NCBI RefSeq assembly: GCF_000284415.1
Contig: NC_017059.1
Coordinates: 789,124-853,123 of the forward strand
Direction: 5' to 3'
Origin: Pararhodospirillum photometricum DSM 122
Lineage (GTDB): Bacteria > Pseudomonadota > Alphaproteobacteria > Rhodospirillales > Rhodospirillaceae
Length of the DNA: 64,000 nucleotides
The notes under the pieces are model-generated. The model saw only the letters and a list, made by a program, of their open reading frames with translations. It was not told the DNA's origin and searched no databases. Positions 56,345 to 64,000 of the stretch are shown one piece after another (the first letter of the stretch is position 1; every line of letters begins with the position of its first letter). The position numbers and the translations under genes were made by a program.

Positions 56345-57325
56345 TCAGGGGGTCTCGCGGATCAGGTGAAGAATGTCGCGACCGAACCGTCGCTCCCATT
56401 CTCCTTCCAGCGGGGCCAGGGCGTGAGCGAAGGCTTGTCGGTCCACCGTCACGACGTCCATCCCGTTCGCTTTGAAGGTTGCGAGGATCGCCGCGTCGCG
56501 CATTTCCTGGTTTTCGCGCGAGTGCTGGCCCGCTGTCCGAGCGGCAGCAAGCAAGGCCGCCCGTTTTGCTCCCGACAAGCCAGAAAACAACTCTGAATTA
56601 ATTAAAATAACCCCTTGAGACCGGACGTGGCCGGTGAGGGACACCACGGACTGGACCTCGTTCAGGTGAAACGCGGAAAGGGTCAGCACGGCATTGTCAT
56701 GCCCCTCCACCCAACCATCCCGTAAGGCGGTATAGAGGCTTCCCCAATTCAGAGTGACCACCTCGGCTCCCAGACTGCGAAACATGGTCTCGAACACGGG
56801 CGTGGGCACAATGCGTAACGTCAGCCCCTTCAGGTCGGACGGCTCGCGCACGGGGCGATGCCGGGTGGTGATATGCCGCAGGCCTTGTTCGAAAAAGCCC
56901 AGCACCACCACCCCTTGGTCGCGCAGTCGGGCCGCCAGAAGTTCGCCCACCGGCCCGTCGAGCACCCGCCCGGCGTGGCCGGCGTCACGAAACAGATAGG
57001 GGATATCCAAGATCCCGAGTTCGGGAACAAACGGGACAAGGCCGGAGGTTGTTTGAACCGCGAGATCCATGGCCCCCAGGCGAACCGCCTGCCAAAGATC
57101 GCCCTCGTTCCCAAGGGCCGTGGTGCAGCGATCCTCCAAGGTCAAGGCGTCCGATAACCGCAAGGCGACATCGGCGATGAAGGAATGAACAACCCGATGC
57201 AAGGCGCTGTCGCCCTGCCCCAGACAGCCGACTCCCAGAGTCTCCAGGCGGCTCTCCTCGCGCGCCAAACCCACGCCTCCTCCAAGAAGCACCACAATGA
57301 CCGCCAAAACGGCACAGTGCTTCAT
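56345..57325 (-). CDS. TRAP-type (DctP family) periplasmic binding protein
   Basis: A 326-residue paralogue of the next gene, with a signal peptide (MKHCAVLAVIVVLLGGGVGLA). Landmarks: DLAVQTTSGLVPFVPELGILDIPYLFRDAGHAGRVL, LKGLTLRIVPTPVFETMFRSLGAEVVTLNWGSLYTALRDGWVEGHDNAVLTL and the helical C-terminus. The arginine of the binding region (LRIVPTP) is kept, so it may bind a carboxylate. It is only distantly alike to the downstream paralogue, which suggests different ligands or a two-step sensor. First gene of the three-gene set ending in the kinase. Confidence 0.9.
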   Translation of the reverse strand: MKHCAVLAVIVVLLGGGVGLAREESRLETLGVGCLGQGDSALHRVVHSFIADVALRLSDALTLEDRCTTALGNEGDLWQAVRLGAMDLAVQTTSGLVPFVPELGILDIPYLFRDAGHAGRVLDGPVGELLAARLRDQGVVVLGFFEQGLRHITTRHRPVREPSDLKGLTLRIVPTPVFETMFRSLGAEVVTLNWGSLYTALRDGWVEGHDNAVLTLSAFHLNEVQSVVSLTGHVRSQGVILINSELFSGLSGAKRAALLAAARTAGQHSRENQEMRDAAILATFKANGMDVVTVDRQAFAHALAPLEGEWERRFGRDILHLIRETP

Positions 57326-57418
57326 GATGGTTGGCCTCCCTGGCTGTGCATGCCCAGGGGAAAGGATACACCCTTTTTTCCAAGCACGCGCTAGCCGCGT
57401 GGGGTCATACCGCGAAAA

Positions 57419-58174
57419 TCACGGCAGACGATTAAACCCCCCCGTCAGATTGCTCCAGTGACGGCGAATGCTGTCTTGAAGTTTGTGAGCCTTCAGCCGT
57501 AGCCGCAGGCGATGGTCCCGATCGGCCCGCCAGGGGTCCACCCGCGGGGCCTGGATGTCCGAGGGCAGGCTGCCTGGTTCGATCAAGGGGGCGGGCGAGA
57601 CCGCGAACAACCGCATCCCGTTCTCCCAGTAGCGATCCAAGGAGATATCGATCTGCATCACCAGAGGCGAGCACGCCGCCAGGGCTTTTTCCATCCCTAC
57701 CCGATCGAGCAAATACCCCTGGGTCCCACAGGTGGCGTGCAGGGGGCGAATCAGGGAATGCGTCGGGGTGAGAGAACACACCACGCGGTGACGGCGGTGG
57801 CGCAGCCCATAAAATTTCACCATATCCACCCCAGGCGGCAGGGCCAGACAGGCTTTGAGAACGTCGGGGAACTCGGGCACCACGGTGACATCGTCTTCCA
57901 GGATGCAGACCTTCTCGAGTCCTGATTTCCAGGCTGCCTCGATACAGCCAAGGTGGCTCAAGGCACAGGCGATCTCATTGGGGGTAAGGTCGTGGCCAAA
58001 GCGCCGACGTCGTTCGTGTTGGTCATACCGGGGAGCGTGAGCCGGATCGAGTGTGGCCCCGTCCACCGCCTCCCAAATCTGGGCCTCCAGGCCAACCTCG
58101 GCCAAAGAGCCCAAGATGCGTTCGCGCCGCTGCGTGGAGCGGGCCAGATTAATGACAAATAGGCCGAAGGTCAT
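57419..58174 (-). CDS. glycosyltransferase family 25 (LPS/lipooligosaccharide) protein
   Basis: A 251-residue GT25 enzyme: LFVINLARSTQRRERILGSL opens the nucleotide-sugar fold. EIACALSHLGCIEAAW and the metal-binding KVCILEDDVTVVPEF follow, then GTQGYLLDRVGMEKAL. GT25 members add galactose or similar sugars to surface polysaccharides. The start is ATG at 58174. No other surface-polysaccharide genes adjoin it. Transcribed in the same direction as the binding-protein genes but about 90 bases before them. Confidence 0.88.
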   Translation of the reverse strand: MTFGLFVINLARSTQRRERILGSLAEVGLEAQIWEAVDGATLDPAHAPRYDQHERRRRFGHDLTPNEIACALSHLGCIEAAWKSGLEKVCILEDDVTVVPEFPDVLKACLALPPGVDMVKFYGLRHRRHRVVCSLTPTHSLIRPLHATCGTQGYLLDRVGMEKALAACSPLVMQIDISLDRYWENGMRLFAVSPAPLIEPGSLPSDIQAPRVDPWRADRDHRLRLRLKAHKLQDSIRRHWSNLTGGFNRLP

Positions 58175-58339
58175 GGTGGACACCCTCTGATGGCTTTCCT
58201 GGCGCGGGGCCATAGCCCGGACCGGGCGGTGGCGTCAATCGGCGGCCCCTGGTCTGACGGCGGTCATCCCCCTTGAACCGGGGCGGGGGGTAGGCGACAG
58301 TGCGGGATCGCCTTCCCCCAGGCCCTGCTGGAGTGCGCC

Positions 58340-58648
58340 ATGGAACCCAAGGACACAACCCTTAACGAGGCTTACAAGGGTTTTACGAATTCAAACTGTC
58401 CTTTTTTGCCATGCCACCAGGGGATCAAGCGCGAGTTCAATTGTTTGTTTTGCTATTGCCCGCTCATCGCCTACGAGTGTCCGGGCCCCTATGAGCTGTA
58501 TACCGATCGTAACGGACTGGTGCGCAAGAATTGTACCGCCTGCACCCTCCCCCACGATGGCTACCATGCCTCCTGGAACTTCATTCAGAAGTGGCTGGCA
58601 AAACCGGTTCCCTGGGCCGGTCACCCCCAAACCCGCCGGCGGCGTTGA
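58340..58648 (+). CDS. cysteine-rich small metal-binding protein
   Basis: A 102-residue protein whose first half is a cysteine-rich zinc-finger-like domain: NCPFLPCHQG, FNCLFCYCPLIAYECPG and KNCTACTLPHDGYHAS, eight cysteines plus His in the layout of the Cys_rich_small (zf-like) family. Relatives are often fused to or beside cobalamin- or metal-related genes; the role is unknown. ATG at 58340. Complete, followed 94 bases later by the hydrolase gene. Confidence 0.8.
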   Translation: MEPKDTTLNEAYKGFTNSNCPFLPCHQGIKREFNCLFCYCPLIAYECPGPYELYTDRNGLVRKNCTACTLPHDGYHASWNFIQKWLAKPVPWAGHPQTRRRR

Positions 58649-58741
58649 CTTGACGCGGCCCGGGGGCAACAACGATATCCCCCTGGGGACGCCTCCCCAG
58701 CTTCACCCGCCCCTTATGGGGCCTACGGATGGGATGACGGA

Positions 58742-60316
58742 ATGACGCCACCCCGCAGGGCCGTTCCGCTGCCCTCTTGGGCACGACGTGCCGTGGTTGC
58801 GGCGATCGGCTTGGTCTTGATCGTTCTTGGGCTGACCCGGCTACTCGCCCCCCTGGCCGATCTGAGCATCGAAAAAACCGTTGTCGATCAGACGCCGGTC
58901 ACCATTTTCCGACCTGCGGCGGGTCCTTCGGGGCCGGCGGTCGTGATCGCTCATGGCTTTGCTGGATCCCAGCAATTGATGGACAGCTTTGCCATTGCCC
59001 TTGCGCGCAACGGCTACGTCGCGGTGACGTTCGATGCCCTGGGTCATGGTCGCGACCCGGAGCCGTTGAGCGGCGACCTCGCCCTCATTGATGGGGCCAC
59101 GGTCTACCTGTTGAATCAATTGCATCAGGTCGCCCAGTATGCCCTCACCTTGGTGCCTGACCAGCCCCGCTTGGCGGTTTTGGGCCACTCCATGGCCTCG
59201 GACATCGTGGTCCGCTACGCCAACGAGGATCCGGCGGTGGCGGCGACCATCGCCGTTTCCATGTTCTCTCCCGCCGTGACCGAAACCTCTCCTGCCAACC
59301 TGCTGGTCCTCGTGGGCGGGCTGGAGTCCGACCTTGTGAAAGGCGAGGCCCTGCGCGCGGTTGCGATGGTCGCGGGTCTCGCCGCCCCCCAGCCGGCGGT
59401 GACCTATGGCAACCGCGATAAAGGGACCGCCCGACGCTACGCCATTGCCCCGGGGGTCGAGCATATTGGGGTGCTGTTCAGCCGGGCCGCGTCGGCCGAA
59501 GCGGTTGCTTGGCTCAACGACGTGTTCCACCGGGGCGAGGCGCGTCCGGCCCCGGCCCGCCTCCCGTGGATTGGGCTCTTGCTGGGCGGCGTTCTCCTGC
59601 TGGCGTGGCCGCTGGCTTCCCTTCTTCCCAAAGTCGCCCCGCCGCCCAGCGGGCCCGCCCTGGCGTGGCGCCATTTTCTCCCGGTAGCGCTGGGACCGGC
59701 GGTCCTCACCCCGCTTATTCTACGCCCTCTGCCGACCGACTTTCTGCCCACTCTGGTCGGCGACTATCTGATTGTTCATTGCGCCGTGTATGGCCTGCTG
59801 ACTGCTGGTGGCCTTTGGTGGCTCCATCACACCCACGGGTGGATCCCGCCCGGCTGGCCGCGTCTTGACCGGGCGGGCTGGATCCGCCTGGGCGTGGGGG
59901 GAAGCCTCGTGTGCGCTTATACCCTGCTGGCCTTCGGGGGACCGGTTGACACGTTTGTCACCGCGGTTGCTCCCAGCGCCTCGCGCCTGCCCCTGATCCC
60001 GATTGCCCTGGTGGGCACCGGGCTTTACTTCCTCGCCGATGAAACCCTGGTCCGCGGCCCCCGGCGCCACACAGGCCGGTCCATCCTCACGCGCGTTTTG
60101 TTCCTGTTCTCGCTGGGACTCGCCATTGCCCTCGATTTCGAGTCTTTGTTCTTTCTGATCATTCTGGTCCCGGCCTTGGCAGTGATGCTGATCGTCTTTG
60201 GCCTGTTCGGACGCTGGACTTGGCAACGCACCGGCCATGTGGCGGGAGGGGCCGGGGCTCTGGCCGTGGCGTTCGCCCTGGCCATCGCCGCGATCTTTCC
60301 TGTGGTGGGGGATTAG
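58742..60316 (+). CDS. membrane-anchored alpha/beta-hydrolase
   Basis: A 524-residue protein in two parts. An N-terminal membrane anchor (about 15-35) is followed by an alpha/beta-hydrolase domain (60-270), with VVIAHGFAGSQQLMD (oxyanion region), FDALGHGRD and the nucleophile elbow LGHSMASD (Ser about 150); GVEHIG near 240 may hold the catalytic His. The C-terminal half (about 280-520) has about eight hydrophobic segments with no family I recognise. The fusion suggests hydrolysis of a lipid or lipid-linked substrate at the membrane, which is inference. Stands alone between a small Cys-rich gene and phoH. Confidence 0.75.
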   Translation: MTPPRRAVPLPSWARRAVVAAIGLVLIVLGLTRLLAPLADLSIEKTVVDQTPVTIFRPAAGPSGPAVVIAHGFAGSQQLMDSFAIALARNGYVAVTFDALGHGRDPEPLSGDLALIDGATVYLLNQLHQVAQYALTLVPDQPRLAVLGHSMASDIVVRYANEDPAVAATIAVSMFSPAVTETSPANLLVLVGGLESDLVKGEALRAVAMVAGLAAPQPAVTYGNRDKGTARRYAIAPGVEHIGVLFSRAASAEAVAWLNDVFHRGEARPAPARLPWIGLLLGGVLLLAWPLASLLPKVAPPPSGPALAWRHFLPVALGPAVLTPLILRPLPTDFLPTLVGDYLIVHCAVYGLLTAGGLWWLHHTHGWIPPGWPRLDRAGWIRLGVGGSLVCAYTLLAFGGPVDTFVTAVAPSASRLPLIPIALVGTGLYFLADETLVRGPRRHTGRSILTRVLFLFSLGLAIALDFESLFFLIILVPALAVMLIVFGLFGRWTWQRTGHVAGGAGALAVAFALAIAAIFPVVGD

Positions 60317-60397
60317 GAGACGCAGGCGGGGCGCTTGTTTCGGGGGACACGGGGCGCGCGGTAGCCCCCCGCGTCCTTCGAACAGACACGCCCTTCC

Positions 60398-61141
60398 CTA
60401 CAACAGCTCCAGCAAGCAGGCCACCAGGGGATGGCGGACTACATCGTGTTGGGTCAACCGCACAACCCCCACCTCGTCCAGGGCCTGCAAGCGCTGGGCG
60501 ACCTCGGCCAGACCGGAAAGGCCGGGCAGGAGATCGGTCTGATCCGGGTCACCGGTGATCACCATGCGCGAATGCCAGCCAAGCCGGGTCAGGACCATCT
60601 TGATTTGGGCATAGGTGCAGTTTTGGGCTTCATCAACGACGATAAAGCTTCGATTGAGGGTACGCCCGCGCATGTAGGCGAGCGGGGCGATTTCCAAGGT
60701 GCCGTCGCCCAGCAAGGTACGCAGTCGCTTGCCGCCCAGGCGATCGGCCAGGGCGTCGTAGAGCGGGCGCAGGTAGGGCAGAAGCTTGTCTTCCAAGGTC
60801 CCGGGCAGGTAGCCCAGGCTTTCGCCGGCCTCGACGGCAGGGCGCGAGAGCACCAACCGATCGACCGAGCCTTCCTCCAGGGCTTCCACCGCCCGAGCAA
60901 TGGCCAAATAGGTTTTGCCCGTCCCGGCCGGTCCCAAGGCCAGGGTCAGGGGAAAGCGCTCCATGGCTTCCAGCAATCGGCGCTGGTTCTCGTTATGGGG
61001 ACGCACCGTGCGGCGAAAACTCTGGTCGCGGCGCTCCTCCTCCCCGCGCAAGGGATCCCACAGGCCGAGGGGATGCACGGGCGCGGTGGCATCGTCGCCG
61101 GAGTCGGGCCGGAAAGGAACGGCGCGGGAGCGTTTGGCCAT
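60398..61141 (-). CDS. PhoH-like ATPase (short form)
   Basis: A 247-residue P-loop protein: RPHNENQRRLLEAM, Walker A GPAGTGKT (about 88), VLSRPAVEAGESLGYLPGTLEDKLLPYLRPLYDAL (PhoH signature), Walker B FIVVDEAQNCT and VITGDPDQTDL. Family members are linked to RNA processing. It lacks the N-terminal domain of full-length PhoH/YbeZ and has no ybeY beside it, so it is the second, shorter paralogue type. ATG at 61141 with GAGGTCG upstream. Divergent from glgX. Confidence 0.9.
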   Translation of the reverse strand: MAKRSRAVPFRPDSGDDATAPVHPLGLWDPLRGEEERRDQSFRRTVRPHNENQRRLLEAMERFPLTLALGPAGTGKTYLAIARAVEALEEGSVDRLVLSRPAVEAGESLGYLPGTLEDKLLPYLRPLYDALADRLGGKRLRTLLGDGTLEIAPLAYMRGRTLNRSFIVVDEAQNCTYAQIKMVLTRLGWHSRMVITGDPDQTDLLPGLSGLAEVAQRLQALDEVGVVRLTQHDVVRHPLVACLLELL

Positions 61142-61453
61142 AACGACCTCTCTGACATTACCGAAAACGAGGCAGGGTATCAGCGAACACGACGCAAGCG
61201 CCCCGGCCAAGCGAGGGACGGCCTCTTGCACGCCCACCCTAGCAGATCTCCGCCCCGTCCCTCGCATGATAATTGTGCGACCGCACCATTGATCATGCTG
61301 CGGTCGCACAATCCGCAAAACCGCAAAGCCCCCCCGCGCACGGCCCCTGGTCACTGTGCGAAAGGCGCTGTACAAAGAACCAAGCGCGGGGTTTCGCCCG
61401 GCTCGTTTTGGTGGCGAAACCGTGATGCCATGATGACAGAGGGAACCTGAGCC
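61142..61453. other. divergent intergenic region between phoH and glgX
   Basis: 312 bases with no gene. The main feature is the perfect 14-bp inverted repeat at 61272-61312. Promoters for both genes are expected here but cannot be fixed by eye. The flank near 61357 repeats GTGCGA once. Confidence 0.5.
61272..61312. promoter_or_regulatory. perfect 14-bp inverted repeat (candidate operator)
   Basis: ATTGTGCGACCGCA, 13 bases, TGCGGTCGCACAAT: the arms are exact complements. It lies 131 bases upstream of phoH and 141 bases upstream of glgX. The arm-centre spacing (about 27 bases) suits a dimeric regulator touching two or three helical turns. It has no following T-run, so it is not a terminator. 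The regulator is unknown. Confidence 0.6.
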
Positions 61454-63625
61454 ATGACTCTGACCCGCCCCCGGGTATGGCCGGGACGCCCCTACCCCCT
61501 CGGGGCCACGTGGGATGGCCGGGGGGTCAATTTCGCCCTGTTTTCGGAAAACGCCGAAAAGGTGGAGCTGTGCCTGTTCGAGGGAGACGGCGGCCGGGAA
61601 ACCGCCCGCGTGGTCTTGCCCGAATACACGCACGAAATCTGGCACGGCTACTTGCCCGATGCCCGACCAGGGCAGCGCTACGGCTACCGGGTCCACGGCC
61701 CCTATGCCCCCGATGCCGGCCACCGGTTTAATGCCAACAAGCTGGTACTCGACCCCTACGCCAAAGCGTGGGGGGGGCGCTTGGAATGGACGGATGCTCA
61801 TTTCGGCTACCGCCTGGGGGCGGCGGCCGAGGATCTGACCTTCGACACCCGGGACAACGCTCCCTACATGCCCAAGTGCGTGGTGGTGGACACGGCTTTT
61901 ACCTGGGGAGAGGATCGCAAGCCCCGGGTGCCCTGGCACGAAACGATTCTCTATGAACTGCACGTCAAGGGCTACACGGTGCGGCACCCAGACGTGCCCC
62001 GCCCGCATCGCGGTACCTTTGCCGGGATGGCGGATCAGGCGATCGTAAGCTACCTCAAGGCCCTGGGGGTGACCTCCATCGAGCTGTTGCCGGTGCAGGC
62101 GTTCATCCATGACCGCCATCTGGTCAAGAAGGGCCTCTCCAACTACTGGGGCTATAATACTCTCGGTTTCTTTGCCCCGCACACAGAATATCTCGCCAGT
62201 GGAAAATTGGGGGAATTTAAGACTTTTGTCCAGGTCATGCACGACGCCGGAATCGAGGTGATCTTGGACGTCGTGTACAACCATACCGCGGAAGGCAACC
62301 ACCTGGGGCCGACCCTTAGCTTCAAAGGCATCGATAACGCGAGCTACTATCGCCTTGTCCCGGGACGCGAACGCTATTATCAGGATAGCACCGGATGCGG
62401 TAACACTCTTAATTTGCGTCACCCTCGAGTTTTACAGCTGGTGATGGATTCGCTGCGCTATTGGGTCGAGGAAATGCGGGTCGATGGCTTCCGCTTTGAC
62501 CTCGCCACGACCTTGGCGCGCGACAAGGGGCCGTTTGATCCCCATGCCGGATTCATCGAGGCCGTGCGCCAGGACCCGGTGCTCTCGACGGTGAAGTTGA
62601 TCGCCGAACCCTGGGACGTGGGGGATGGCGGCTATCGTCTGGGAGGGTTCCCGCCGGGCTTCGCTGAATGGAACGACCGCTACCGCGACACCGTGCGCCG
62701 ATTCTGGAAAGGCGACCGGGGCCAGGTGGCCGAACTGGCCACACGGGTGACCGGGTCGTCGGACCTCTTCGACCGCCGGGGGCGGTGTCCCTGGGCGAGC
62801 ATCAACTACGTGACGGCCCACGACGGGTTCACCCTGGCCGACCTGACAGCTTACAACTACAAGCACAATCAGGCCAACGGCGAGGACGGTCGCGACGGCA
62901 CCGACAACAACCACTCCTGGAACCATGGCGAGGAAGGCCCGTCAAACGACGTCAACATTCAGGAGTTGCGTTTACGGCAGATGCGAAATTTCCTGGCCAC
63001 CTTGCTCCTGTCCCAGGGCGTCCCGATGTTGGTGGCCGGCGACGAATTTGGGCGCTCCCAAAAAGGCAACAACAACCCCTATTGCCAGGACAACGAGATC
63101 TCATGGATCAACTGGGGCGCGATCGGGCCCAAGGGACGGCAGATGATCCGGCTCGTGCGCTGGCTGTTGCGGCTGCGCAAGCGGCACCGGGTGTTCCATC
63201 GCAACCGGTTTTTCCACGGCGTGACCCTGCGCGGAACCGACGTCAAGGATTTGACGTGGCTCGATGCCCAGGGCCGCGAGCGGCTCAAACCCGAGCACTG
63301 GAGCGACCCCGAGGACCGTTTCCTGGCCTTCCTGATCCGGGGCGAGGCGGGCGACTACTTCCTGACCGAGATGGGCCAGCCCGAACCCGACTACAGCTTC
63401 CTTGTGGCGTTCAATGCCCACCCACGCACGGTGGACATGGTGTTGCCGCCTTTGAGCGCAGGCACGGCGTGGTCCTTGCTGCTCGATACGGCCCGCCCCG
63501 GGATGGAACGCATTGCCGCTCCGCTCGACGGACACACCTATGCGGTGGAGTCCCGCTCCTTGACCATCTTCCGCCGGGATCCCGGCCCCCACCACGGCGA
63601 CGACGAATCCAGGCCTTGGGGTTAA
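61454..63625 (+). CDS. glgX: glycogen debranching enzyme (isoamylase type)
   Basis: Hydrolyses alpha-1,6 branches in phosphorylase-limit glycogen; 723 residues, GH13. N-terminal CBM48 domain (GATWDGRGVNFALFSENAEKVELCLF). The catalytic barrel has VVYNHTAEGN, the nucleophile Asp in VDGFRFDLATTL, Glu in LIAEPWDVGDGGYRLGGFPPGFAEWND and the third acid in VTAHDGFTLADL. SQGVPMLVAGDEFGRSQKGNNNPYCQDNE follows, and the C-terminal beta domain ends with HTYAVESRSLTIF. It starts 141 bases after the operator-like repeat and is followed 18 bases later by malQ, a natural glycogen-use operon. Confidence 0.96.
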   Translation: MTLTRPRVWPGRPYPLGATWDGRGVNFALFSENAEKVELCLFEGDGGRETARVVLPEYTHEIWHGYLPDARPGQRYGYRVHGPYAPDAGHRFNANKLVLDPYAKAWGGRLEWTDAHFGYRLGAAAEDLTFDTRDNAPYMPKCVVVDTAFTWGEDRKPRVPWHETILYELHVKGYTVRHPDVPRPHRGTFAGMADQAIVSYLKALGVTSIELLPVQAFIHDRHLVKKGLSNYWGYNTLGFFAPHTEYLASGKLGEFKTFVQVMHDAGIEVILDVVYNHTAEGNHLGPTLSFKGIDNASYYRLVPGRERYYQDSTGCGNTLNLRHPRVLQLVMDSLRYWVEEMRVDGFRFDLATTLARDKGPFDPHAGFIEAVRQDPVLSTVKLIAEPWDVGDGGYRLGGFPPGFAEWNDRYRDTVRRFWKGDRGQVAELATRVTGSSDLFDRRGRCPWASINYVTAHDGFTLADLTAYNYKHNQANGEDGRDGTDNNHSWNHGEEGPSNDVNIQELRLRQMRNFLATLLLSQGVPMLVAGDEFGRSQKGNNNPYCQDNEISWINWGAIGPKGRQMIRLVRWLLRLRKRHRVFHRNRFFHGVTLRGTDVKDLTWLDAQGRERLKPEHWSDPEDRFLAFLIRGEAGDYFLTEMGQPEPDYSFLVAFNAHPRTVDMVLPPLSAGTAWSLLLDTARPGMERIAAPLDGHTYAVESRSLTIFRRDPGPHHGDDESRPWG

Positions 63626-63643
63626 ACCTAAACGAGAAAGACC

Positions 63644-64000
63644 ATGGTGATGTCTGACGACGCCTCGGGCGCCTTGCGCCGTCTGGCCGCGCGGGCCGGA
63701 GTGATCGACACCTATCATGACGCCTTCGGCCAGCACATGGTCACGTCCGACGCGGCGCTGATGGCGGCACTCACCGCGTTGGGCTGGCCCCTGACCGCGG
63801 TGGAGGACGCCCCGCGCGTGCTGCATGACTGGGACCTCGCGCGCCCTGTCCCCTTGTTGCCACCGGTCATCGTCCACCGGGTGGGTCGGGGACCGGTGGT
63901 GGTACCGTTGGGCTGGCCGGAGACGGCGGGTCCCGGGCACTGGAGTATCTTGTGGGAGGCGAGCCTTGCCCTGCCGGCCACGGAGGGGTTCTTCGATCCG
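63644..64000 (+). CDS. malQ: 4-alpha-glucanotransferase, N-terminal part (runs off the window)
   Basis: The first about 119 residues are visible. LRRLAARAGVIDTYHDAFGQHMVTSDAALMAALTALG is the typical opening of MalQ proteins with an extra N-terminal domain. MalQ transfers glucan chains and works with debranching enzyme on malto-oligosaccharides. ATG at 63644, or 63650 with the same frame. It lies 18 bases after glgX, so it is probably co-transcribed. The catalytic region lies outside the window. Confidence 0.82.
   Translation, partial: MVMSDDASGALRRLAARAGVIDTYHDAFGQHMVTSDAALMAALTALGWPLTAVEDAPRVLHDWDLARPVPLLPPVIVHRVGRGPVVVPLGWPETAGPGHWSILWEASLALPATEGFFDP

Noticed and set aside
58679..58703. 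Another copy of the 33-bp repeat
   Set aside because: Only GGGGACGCCTCCCCAG remains, without the constant flanks; a degenerate trace at best.

Overview
The window is high-GC DNA with dense, mostly co-directional genes. The best guess is a purple non-sulfur alphaproteobacterium of the Rhodospirillum/Pararhodospirillum type. This is inferred from aerobic cobalamin genes, the ethylmalonyl-CoA pathway (mcd, ccr, ecm), the nadE-gltX-cysS block, DUF3126 and an alphaproteobacterial 16S 5' end. Nothing here fixes the species. No tRNA, CRISPR array, phage or complete insertion sequence was found.

Layout. 0-6 kb: tpiA, a ParA-like ATPase, ettA and a two-gene type II restriction-modification system of the PaeR7I/XhoI type. 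6-12 kb: an M14-type deacylase, DUF3126 and cobL-cobQ-cobF. 11.6-15.9 kb: a coiled-coil protein of 11-residue repeats, serA, ridA, a FemAB/GNAT-like protein and a truncated DUF924 gene. 15.8-22.4 kb: mcd and ccr, divergent from an ecm gene fused in frame to the C-terminal half of smc. 22.5-26.3 kb: gor, a TetR regulator, a lone receiver protein and an AT-rich island with a truncated TIR-domain gene. 27-30 kb: etfBA, hbd and a PAP2 phosphatase. 30-40 kb: a PAS-GGDEF-EAL protein, nadE-gltX-cysS and a chemotaxis receptor with a small membrane partner. 40-45 kb: a Ter stress cluster (terC, terB, a TerA-like gene, two terD paralogues) with a divergent ATP-grasp gene. 45-50.8 kb: an RND efflux pair, an acetyltransferase and an L,D-transpeptidase. 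50.9-51.9 kb: a broken rRNA locus keeping the promoter, leader and about the first 236 nt of 16S, running into a gene remnant. 51.9-58.2 kb: a hybrid histidine kinase behind two TRAP-type binding proteins, and a family 25 glycosyltransferase. 58.3-64 kb: a Cys-rich protein, a membrane-anchored hydrolase, phoH, glgX and the start of malQ.

Mcd passes electrons to ETF, so etfBA, hbd, ccr, mcd and ecm together outline acetyl-CoA assimilation. As written, the route is broken: Ecm lacks its B12 domain and ccr carries a late frameshift.

Two features dominate. First, about 28 copies of a 33-bp GC-rich hairpin repeat sit at 3' ends, mostly in the first 50 kb. Some supply stop codons or the last residues of proteins. 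Second, there are several abrupt junctions or frame breaks (ecm/smc, 16S/CDS, TIR island, DUF924, ccr, terA). They point either to an actively rearranging genome or to errors in the assembly.
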